A stretch of DNA of 10,880 nt from Planctomycetia bacterium. GTDB lineage: Bacteria; Planctomycetota; Phycisphaerae; Phycisphaerales; SM1A02. Below, piece after piece: positions 6,161 to 10,880 of the stretch. Every line of letters starts with the position of its first letter. Position 1 is the stretch's first letter. Under the pieces are notes generated by a model, which was given only the letters and a program-made list of their open reading frames with translations, did no database searches and was not told where the DNA came from. The stretch is from contig JAACEA010000027.1 of NCBI GenBank assembly GCA_009936695.1, positions 1 through 10,880 of the forward strand, written 5' to 3'. The position numbers and the translations under genes are program-made.

Positions 6161-7981
6161 TCACGATGGGTCGAGCGTGATTCCAGTCTCGACCGACCAG
6201 AGACCGAGATTCGCCAATGGCCAGGCCTGCAGCGGATGGGCCGCCGGATCCTCGCACAGCGCCGACGACACCTCGGGGCGGACCAGGGGACGAATCGCGT
6301 CCGAGACCGCGGGTTCGGCGAGCATCGACGCCGCCCACGGCGCGAACGGCGTGGGGAAACTCGCCTTCGGCCGCGCGACGATCTCGGCCGGCAGTTCCTT
6401 CGCAAAGGCGCGTCGCAGCACCGTCTTGGTTCGGTAGGTCCCATCCGCTTCCGGACCGAAGAGATCCGCGGTGTCGACCCGGGCGACCGCCTCGGCGAAT
6501 CGTCGGTCCGCGAACGGCGGCCTCGCCTCGACCGAGGCCAGCATGCAGGCGGCATTGAGCCGCCCGAGGAGGCCGGGGAGATTCACGGTCTGAAGCCAGT
6601 GCAGATACGACCTCGGCTCGGCGGCACTCCCACCCGAATCGATCGCCGACCCCAGTTCGCCGATCAGGGCCGCGTCGTGACCGATCGCGTCCGCCCATCG
6701 ATCGACCAGCACCGTGGACTTCGCACCGGGGGTGATCCACGAGGCCGATTCGAGCAGCGTGGCCGCGGCGACTTCCGGCCCCGGATCGGCACCCGCGATC
6801 TGCTCGACGAGCCGGAGTATCGGTTCATAGCCACCGAGGATCTCGTCCGCGCCTTCGCCACCGATGGCGACCTTGACGCCGGCGGTCGAGACCGCCTCCG
6901 CGAGCGCGTTGATCGCGATCTCGTTCGGCGTACCGAGTGGCACGCCCATCGATCGCACCATCCGGCGCCACCGCGCGATCGGCGTTTCCGTCGCCTCCGC
7001 GACCGCGACGTCGACCTGATCGGTTCGGAGCCGTCTCGCCATCATCGCGGCGGCCTCGCGGTCGGGATCGGCGGTACCGTCGCCTCCGAGCGCCGTGAAG
7101 GTGCGAAGCGGATCGACCCGGGCCTTCATCAGGGTCGTGAGCACGGCACTGTCGATGCCGCCCGACAGGAGTCCGCAGCGTTCCACGTCGCTCTGGAGAT
7201 GCGCCTCGAGCGTCTCGATCACCGCATTCCGGACCAGGTCATCGGCGGCGTCACCCGTGACGTCACCGGTCGCCTCCGGCGGCGTCCACCAGCATCGATC
7301 GTGGACCCGGGGTCGGGATTCGCGGCAGTCGATCGTGACCAGACCACCCGGACGCACGGTCCGCACCCCGTCCACCATGGTGCGGTCGCCAAGGGTGATC
7401 CGGATCGTCGAGAGGTACCCCGACAGGGTGATCGGATCCACGCGTCGCACGAATCCGGGATGCTCGAGGATCGGCGTCATCTCGCTCGCGAAGACGATCT
7501 CGTCGCCGTGCGCGGGAATCGAGGTCCACATCAGCGGAACCACCCCGAAGGGATCGCGGGCGAGCCGAAGCGTCCGCTCCCGCGGCCGGTACCAGCCGAT
7601 CGCGAACATCCCGCGGAATCGATCGAGCGCGTCCTCGCCCCAGTGATGCACCGCCGCCGCCGCGGTCTCCGCGTCGCAGTTCGTCGAGAACGCGACGCCC
7701 TCCCGTTCGAGGTCCACGCGAAGCGCCCGGTGATTCAGCAGTTCGCCGTTGAAGACGACCACTGTGACGTGGTCGCCGGTGCCCCGTACGAACGGCTCCC
7801 GCCCGTGCTGCGGATCCATGATGGCGAGCCGCCGATGTCCGATCCACGCGACGTCGTCCGACCAGTCCCCGCTCCCATCGGGCCCGCGGTGGCGGAGCCG
7901 ATCGCGCATCCGTGCCCGCGTCGCCTCGTCGGCCGAGGGGGCCCGATCCGCACACGCGATGATTCCGGTGATGCCGCACAT
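6161..7981 (-). CDS. asnB: Asparagine synthetase, glutamine-hydrolysing (class II amidotransferase)
   Basis: A 606-residue AsnB-type enzyme that makes Asn from Asp, ATP and glutamine-derived ammonia in the cytoplasm. The start is set by the catalytic N-terminal Cys: ATG at 7981 gives MCGITGII, so Cys2 is the nucleophile; a longer reading from 8005 would bury it. A GGAG lies about nine bases upstream. The glutaminase half shows RHRGPDGSG and FNGELLNH. The synthetase half has the PP-loop SGGIDS at 273-278, GEGADEILGGY at 375-385, the VEARPPFADRRF segment (family LEVRVPFLD) and a C-terminal KTVLRRAF...LPAEIVARPKASFPTPF region. All key motifs are present and the length is normal. It lies between a MazG-like gene (112 bases upstream) and the FHA phosphatase. 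Some relatives act on other acceptors, for example in natural-product or cell-wall amidation, so the exact substrate is not proven. Confidence 0.93.
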   Translation of the reverse strand: MCGITGIIACADRAPSADEATRARMRDRLRHRGPDGSGDWSDDVAWIGHRRLAIMDPQHGREPFVRGTGDHVTVVVFNGELLNHRALRVDLEREGVAFSTNCDAETAAAAVHHWGEDALDRFRGMFAIGWYRPRERTLRLARDPFGVVPLMWTSIPAHGDEIVFASEMTPILEHPGFVRRVDPITLSGYLSTIRITLGDRTMVDGVRTVRPGGLVTIDCRESRPRVHDRCWWTPPEATGDVTGDAADDLVRNAVIETLEAHLQSDVERCGLLSGGIDSAVLTTLMKARVDPLRTFTALGGDGTADPDREAAAMMARRLRTDQVDVAVAEATETPIARWRRMVRSMGVPLGTPNEIAINALAEAVSTAGVKVAIGGEGADEILGGYEPILRLVEQIAGADPGPEVAAATLLESASWITPGAKSTVLVDRWADAIGHDAALIGELGSAIDSGGSAAEPRSYLHWLQTVNLPGLLGRLNAACMLASVEARPPFADRRFAEAVARVDTADLFGPEADGTYRTKTVLRRAFAKELPAEIVARPKASFPTPFAPWAASMLAEPAVSDAIRPLVRPEVSSALCEDPAAHPLQAWPLANLGLWSVETGITLDPS

Positions 7982-8093
7982 GTCGCCGACTCCGACGGGG
8001 ACCATGACTGAAGAACTGAATCACGCGGTCGGAACCGCTACCGAGGCTTGTGATCTTCGGCCCGCGCGTCCTCCCCGCTGGAGAACCGGGCGA
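7982..8093. other. Intergenic gap between the MazG-like gene and asnB
   Basis: These 112 bases carry a small hairpin (GCGGT at 8025-8029 with ACCGC at 8034-8038, 4-base loop) and the asnB ribosome site. I see no convincing promoter. The gap is long enough for one, so cotranscription of the MazG-like gene and asnB is possible but not shown. Confidence 0.4.
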
Positions 8094-8378
8094 TCACTTG
8101 ACGCCTTTCGGCCCTCCGTCCGTCAGGTACTTCTCCCGGATCGCCGCTTCGAGGTCGACCTCGCAGATGTTCGCCAGCGTGGTCAGCCACGCGAGCACGT
8201 CGGCGAATTCCTCGCGGAGATTCTCCTCGTCCCCATCCCCACGTTCCCGTCGACCGAAGGCCTCCGCGAGCTCCCCGACCTCCTCGCTGAACCAGAGGAA
8301 GGTCCCCGGGACCCCTCGGGCGGCGTCGGTGGCGTGGTAACGGTCGCGGATCAGCTGCTGGAACTCGGCAAGTCGCAT
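8094..8378 (-). CDS. MazG-like nucleotide pyrophosphohydrolase (short single-domain type)
   Basis: A 94-residue all-alpha protein of the MazG superfamily, whose members hydrolyse NTPs or dNTPs to monophosphate and pyrophosphate and often act in house-cleaning. The metal-binding signature is visible as EEVGE at 32-36 and E57 with D60 in REEFADVLAWL. The start ATG at 8378 has a strong GAGGAG site (8385-8390 on this strand), so the longer open frame up to 8663 is not used. Close relatives that I recall end in a short Cys-rich tail after the KY motif; here the tail is KYLTDGGPKGVK with no Cys. It is the first gene of a minus-strand run followed by asnB after 112 bases. Substrate is unknown. Confidence 0.9.
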   Translation of the reverse strand: MRLAEFQQLIRDRYHATDAARGVPGTFLWFSEEVGELAEAFGRRERGDGDEENLREEFADVLAWLTTLANICEVDLEAAIREKYLTDGGPKGVK

Positions 8379-8714
8379 CGGACGCTCCTCGAGGACGGCA
8401 TGAAAATGTGGATCGGACGGCGGTGCGGTCGCACCCCGCGACCGGGCCCGTAGTCTCCCATGGAAAGACCCGCGAGGTCGGACTCGCGGCGATCCATGCT
8501 TCGACCCCGCTCCGGCCGCCATCCCTTGCCTGAATCGCTCGAACCATCCTCGGCCGCGCCAGTCGATTCGATTCCACCGCCTTCCGCGGTGGAACCGGAG
8601 GCGATCGGCCCACGCGAGGCGGTTCGAGGCCGGGTCCGGGATCACCCCCGCCAGACCGTGCACCCCCTCGGCCGTCGGACGAAGACGCCTCGATCCGCCC
8701 GATTGGAAACCCTC
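8379..8714. other. Divergent intergenic region with overlapping small hairpins
   Basis: This 336-base stretch separates the minus-strand MazG-like gene from the plus-strand membrane protein and should hold both promoters, but no clear -35/-10 pair is seen. Two mutually exclusive hairpins overlap at 8422-8443: GGTGC/GCACC (8422-8426, 8431-8435) and GGTCGC/GCGACC (8427-8432, 8438-8443). An open frame from ATG 8460 runs in frame into the downstream gene, but its 85 codons are Arg/Pro-rich and less GC-biased at third positions than the genes around it, so I treat it as noncoding. Confidence 0.45.
8385..8390 (-). promoter_or_regulatory. Ribosome binding site of the MazG-like gene
   Basis: On the minus strand GAGGAG lies six bases before the ATG at 8378. 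It decides the start in favour of the 94-residue protein over a frame that is open up to 8663. Confidence 0.8.
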
Positions 8715-9770
8715 GTGACTGACCTCAAGCCCACCACGTCATCACCGAAGTCAGACACCGCCCCGGCGCCGGGATCGAACCACGAACAACTCGAACTCGA
8801 CCTGTCCACGGATTCGGACTCGACGACGCCGACCGAGATCACGACCGAGTCCACCGAACGACCGGAGCCACCCTCCATCGCGACGAATCCGGTCGCCGCG
8901 CGACGTTGGGCGATGACCTGGAAGCCGGACGCCGAGACGACGGATCGAAACTCGCAGCATCCCGCCGCACGGGTGACGCGAGAGAACATCGACGCCGCGA
9001 CCAACCAACCGTCGATTCCTCAGGTCCAGTCGCCGCGTTCGGACGTCGGACCCACCGAACGGGCGGACACCCTTGTCACCGACGACGAGCTCGGCGACGA
9101 ACTCGGCGAGACCACGGTAGAGATGCCGAAGACGCTCACGCCCGAACCCGAGGCGGCATCCGACGCGGTGGCGGATGCGGTCGCCGAATCGGAGACACGC
9201 TCGACGGGAGACACCGCGGCCGACCCGGAGCCGATCGCGGACGAGATGCCGACGCCCGTCATCGAGCCCGCCCCGGTGACGACGGAACCCGCTGAATCCG
9301 ATGTCGTGCCGGAAACCGCCGCGGTCCGGGCAGTCAACACCCCGACGCGCTCCACGACCGAACGCATGCCCGCACCAGCCGCGTCCGGGGCCATCCGGAT
9401 CGCCGCCGCCGGCTGGGTCGTCGCGGTGCTGGTCGGCCTTGGTTGGTTGGTCGCGTCGAATCGGCCGACGATCCTCCCGCCGCCCGCAGCCGGAGTCGCG
9501 CCCGCCGAGACGCCCGTCAGCACCAAGGCGGACACCGAGGCGGAAACCGAGTCGATCATGGACCTCCAAGCCGCGATCGTCGACCTCGAGGCCATGGCCG
9601 CGAGCGGCGCCGCTCGGATCTCGGCGCTGGAGACCGAGCTCGAGCAAGCCCGATCGGACGCCGCCTATCTGGCCCGGGAGCGCTCGCTCCTGCAGGCCGA
9701 GCTCGAAGGCCTGATGGAGATCATCGAACCACCCGCGACCGCGACGAACAGCGCCGCCGCCGGCGGCTGA
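8715..9770 (+). CDS. Uncharacterised single-pass membrane protein, acidic N-terminus and C-terminal coiled coil
   Basis: A 351-residue protein I do not recognise. From GTG 8715 (MTDLKPTTSSPKSD) the first 220 or so residues are low-complexity and rich in Thr, Pro, Glu, Asp, Ala and Ser, hence probably disordered and acidic, with one less biased patch ARRWAMTWKPDAETTD. Residues 229-248 (IAAAGWVVAVLVGLGWLVAS) form one transmembrane segment. Residues about 280-337 have heptad-like spacing (MDLQAAIVDLE, ISALETELEQA, ERSLLQAELEGLMEII) and probably form a coiled coil on the far side. The start is uncertain: GGAAA lies about seven bases before GTG 8715, while ATG 8460 would add 85 Arg/Pro-rich residues. 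It is divergent from the MazG-like gene and ends 79 bases before a tRNA. A scaffolding or envelope role is possible but not supported by a motif. Confidence 0.75.
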   Translation: MTDLKPTTSSPKSDTAPAPGSNHEQLELDLSTDSDSTTPTEITTESTERPEPPSIATNPVAARRWAMTWKPDAETTDRNSQHPAARVTRENIDAATNQPSIPQVQSPRSDVGPTERADTLVTDDELGDELGETTVEMPKTLTPEPEAASDAVADAVAESETRSTGDTAADPEPIADEMPTPVIEPAPVTTEPAESDVVPETAAVRAVNTPTRSTTERMPAPAASGAIRIAAAGWVVAVLVGLGWLVASNRPTILPPPAAGVAPAETPVSTKADTEAETESIMDLQAAIVDLEAMAASGAARISALETELEQARSDAAYLARERSLLQAELEGLMEIIEPPATATNSAAAGG

Positions 9771-9788
9771 CCAGCCGCTTCAGGCCGG

Positions 9789-9817
9789 TCGACGATCGCA
9801 TTCGACCGGATTACAAT
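9789..9817 (+). promoter_or_regulatory. Probable sigma70-type promoter of the tRNA-Arg gene
   Basis: TCGACG at 9789-9794 (4 of 6 to TTGACA) and TACAAT at 9812-9817 (5 of 6 to TATAAT) are separated by 17 bases. Transcription would start near 9824, about 26 bases before the mature tRNA end. The placement just before a tRNA with no other upstream gene on this unit supports it. Confidence 0.6.
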
Positions 9818-9849
9818 GTTCGATCGCGACCAGCCGTTTCGTCGCCCCG

Positions 9850-9923
9850 GTCCATGTAGCTCAATTGGATAGAGCACTGCCCTCCGAAGGCAGGGGTTGG
9901 AGGTTCGAGTCCTCCCATGGACG
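9850..9923 (+). tRNA. tRNA-Arg, anticodon CCG
   Basis: A complete 74-base cloverleaf. The acceptor stem is a perfect 7 bp (GTCCATG at 9850-9856 with CATGGAC at 9916-9922) with discriminator G9923. The D stem is GCTC/GAGC (9859-9862, 9872-9875). The anticodon stem is CTGCC/GGCAG (9877-9881, 9889-9893) with loop CTCCGAA, so the anticodon is CCG at 9884-9886, reading the Arg codon CGG. The T arm is GGAGG, TTCGAGT, CCTCC (9899-9915). The CCA end is not encoded. An integrase gene starts 133 bases downstream in the same direction, so this tRNA may be an integration site. Confidence 0.97.
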
Positions 9924-10002
9924 TTCGCTCGATGATCTTGCGTCCCCGTTAGCCATAGGGTTTACGGGTCACCCGCTCCGGCGGCGTCGAGGCTTCCTTA
10001 GA

Positions 10003-10035
10003 TCTGAACAGGTGCGCGCGCGCACCCGTTCCAGA
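10003..10035. repeat. Long imperfect palindrome between tRNA-Arg and the integrase start
   Basis: The core GGTGCGCGCGCGCACC (10011-10026) is a perfect 16-base palindrome. It extends outward through one A/C mismatch (10010/10027), AAC/GTT, and then TCTG/CAGA with C10031 bulged, giving arms that reach 10003 and 10035. A smaller odd palindrome, CGGGT-C-ACCCG, lies at 9965-9975, and AAAGGCCTTT at 10041-10050. The long one could be a terminator for the tRNA, an operator for the integrase or a recombinase site; no T-tract follows, so terminator is not favoured. Confidence 0.55.
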
Positions 10036-10055
10036 CTCAGAAAGGCCTTTCGCCG

Positions 10056-10880
10056 ATGACGCAAAAGCCACCCCCCCGTCTCCTCCGCCGAAAATCCGGC
10101 GGGTTCTTTGTGAAGTGTGGCGCCCGACGCCGCTCCTTCGGAACCTGTCCCGCGGAGGCTCATGCCTCATACGAAAGATTCCGCATCGAGTGGGATCAGG
10201 CCGGCGGACGCTGGCCATTGGATCGGGCCGTCGCCCCCAGTGTTTCGATTCTGGTCGCAGAAGTCTGGCCATGGATTGAAGCCCGCACCGCGGCCCCGAG
10301 CCTCTCAGGCTGGCGTTCGGCTGCGCGGACCCTGATCGAGATGAATGGTCCGACGGATGCTGAGTGTTTCGGTCTTCCCGAGCTGGAAGCGATCCGACAA
10401 CGCCTCATCGACATCGGCCTCGGCTCCTCCACGGTTACCCAGCGAGTGCGGCAGATCAAGACGCTCTTTCGACGCGGCGCCGCCGTCGGTTACTACACCA
10501 ACGCCAGCCGGCTGATCGTCCAGCCCGCCACGCAGCTGAACACGCCCCTCACCTCGGTCGCGATCCCCGCCCTGAGCCGGCTCCAATCCGATCCGGAGCG
10601 GTTCCGCGCGTTCTACCGCCGGGGTCTGGAAGCCGTGATCTTCTTGCTCTGCCCCTTCATGCTCGTGGCGATGGCGGGCGCCGACCATCTGATCCCCTTG
10701 TTCCTCGGGCCGCAGTGGAAGGCGTCGATTCCCCTCTTCCTCGCCCTCACGCCCGCGGGGCTCGTGGCGTGCACCGGGGTCGCCACGAGCTGGGTCTACA
10801 TCCCCCTCGGTCGCACCGACCGCCAGTTCCGCTGGCGGATCCTGTCATCGATCGTGACGATCGTCGCGGTCCTGATCGGA
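10056..10880 (+). CDS. In-frame chimera: tyrosine recombinase N-terminus joined to Wzx/MOP flippase (runs off window)
   Basis: One frame of 275 codons with no stop, open at the window edge. Residues 1-144 match the N-terminal part of planctomycete-type phage integrases: a basic start (RLLRRKSGGFFVKCGARRR), a GTCPAEAHASYERFRIEW segment, and the SAM-like core-binding helices ending LGSSTVTQRVRQIKTLFRR. The catalytic domain (R-HxxR-Y) is absent. From G145-Y146 on the sequence is a MOP-superfamily polysaccharide exporter: GYYTNASRL, NTPLTSVAIPALSRL, DPERF, then LFLGPQWKASIPLF and hydrophobic segments. By hand count 44 of 144 codons end in A/T before the switch and 10 of 131 after it. AAAGG lies about 10 bases before ATG 10056. 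A working fusion is unlikely, since both halves are incomplete domains; a joint between two genomes or a deletion is more likely. Confidence 0.8.
   Translation, partial: MTQKPPPRLLRRKSGGFFVKCGARRRSFGTCPAEAHASYERFRIEWDQAGGRWPLDRAVAPSVSILVAEVWPWIEARTAAPSLSGWRSAARTLIEMNGPTDAECFGLPELEAIRQRLIDIGLGSSTVTQRVRQIKTLFRRGAAVGYYTNASRLIVQPATQLNTPLTSVAIPALSRLQSDPERFRAFYRRGLEAVIFLLCPFMLVAMAGADHLIPLFLGPQWKASIPLFLALTPAGLVACTGVATSWVYIPLGRTDRQFRWRILSSIVTIVAVLIG
10480..10493. other. Switch point from integrase to flippase sequence
   Basis: Homology changes between codons FRRG (about 10467-10478) and GYYTN (from 10488). Integrases of this type usually continue with a short hydrophobic stretch and PxxV after the helix, whereas GYY is the start of a conserved flippase segment; the GAAVG between them could belong to either side. 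Codon bias rises sharply here. The exact base cannot be fixed without both parent sequences. Confidence 0.65.

Noticed and set aside
5090..8011. 973-codon plus-strand open frame opposite asnB and the FHA phosphatase
   Set aside because: It spans two opposite-strand genes with intact catalytic motifs and their intergenic gap, and is Arg/Asp/Gly-rich with no domain. It is an antisense shadow.
8379..8663. Upstream extension of the MazG-like gene
   Set aside because: A strong GAGGAG site precedes ATG 8378 and family proteins start at the RLAEFQQLI segment; the extension is Arg-rich with no homology.
8460..8714. N-terminal extension of the membrane protein from ATG 8460
   Set aside because: The extra 85 residues are Arg/Pro-rich with weaker third-position GC bias, unlike the acidic Thr/Glu-rich start that follows GTG 8715. 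It cannot be fully excluded.
10305..10688. Minus-strand frame opposite the integrase-flippase frame
   Set aside because: It crosses the switch point and lies opposite two recognisable protein segments; no domain is seen in it.

Overview
The window is a mosaic, with two sharp internal boundaries (about 524-545 and about 10480-10493). Bases 1-523 hold the 3' end of rpsS (S19) and all of rplV (L22) from a ribosomal S10-type operon, with roughly 50% G+C and no strong third-position bias. The expected next gene, rpsC, is missing. The sequence changes at once to roughly two-thirds G+C with strongly biased third codon positions, and stays so to the end. The rplV protein vaguely recalls Verrucomicrobia. 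The GC-rich body suggests a planctomycete, probably of the Phycisphaerae type, because of its dockerin-like and Cys-repeat secreted protein and the style of its tyrosine recombinase N-terminus. Both assignments are inference from memory. An assembly chimera from a metagenome is as likely as a real rearrangement.

Layout of the GC-rich part. 589-4398 (+) encodes a 1269-residue secreted protein with a signal peptide, an N-terminal dockerin-like calcium-binding pair of loops and 19 tandem cysteine-rich units; about 15% of its residues are Cys. A perfect 10-bp hairpin at 4471-4497 separates it from a convergent minus-strand gene set. Read in transcription order, that set is a MazG-like nucleotide pyrophosphohydrolase (8378-8094), a glutamine-dependent asparagine synthetase (7981-6161) and an FHA-GAF-SpoIIE/PP2C phosphatase (6136-4535). 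A divergent plus-strand gene (8715-9770) encodes an uncharacterised single-pass membrane protein with an acidic disordered N-terminus and a C-terminal coiled coil. It is followed by a tRNA-Arg(CCG) gene with its own likely promoter.

The last open frame starts 133 bases after the tRNA and runs off the window. It encodes the N-terminal 144 residues or so of a tyrosine recombinase (integrase), then switches in frame to the C-terminal part of a Wzx/MOP polysaccharide flippase. By hand count GC3 jumps from about 69% to about 92% at the switch. A tRNA next to an integrase is the normal layout of an integrated element; the fusion is either a broken element or a second assembly joint.

The most biologically interesting item is the Cys-repeat protein. 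Its repeats show a gradient from degenerate (N-terminal side) to recently duplicated (C-terminal side), and paired losses of cysteines that suggest a specific intra-repeat disulfide. The minus-strand genes are individually ordinary and I see no evidence that they form one pathway.
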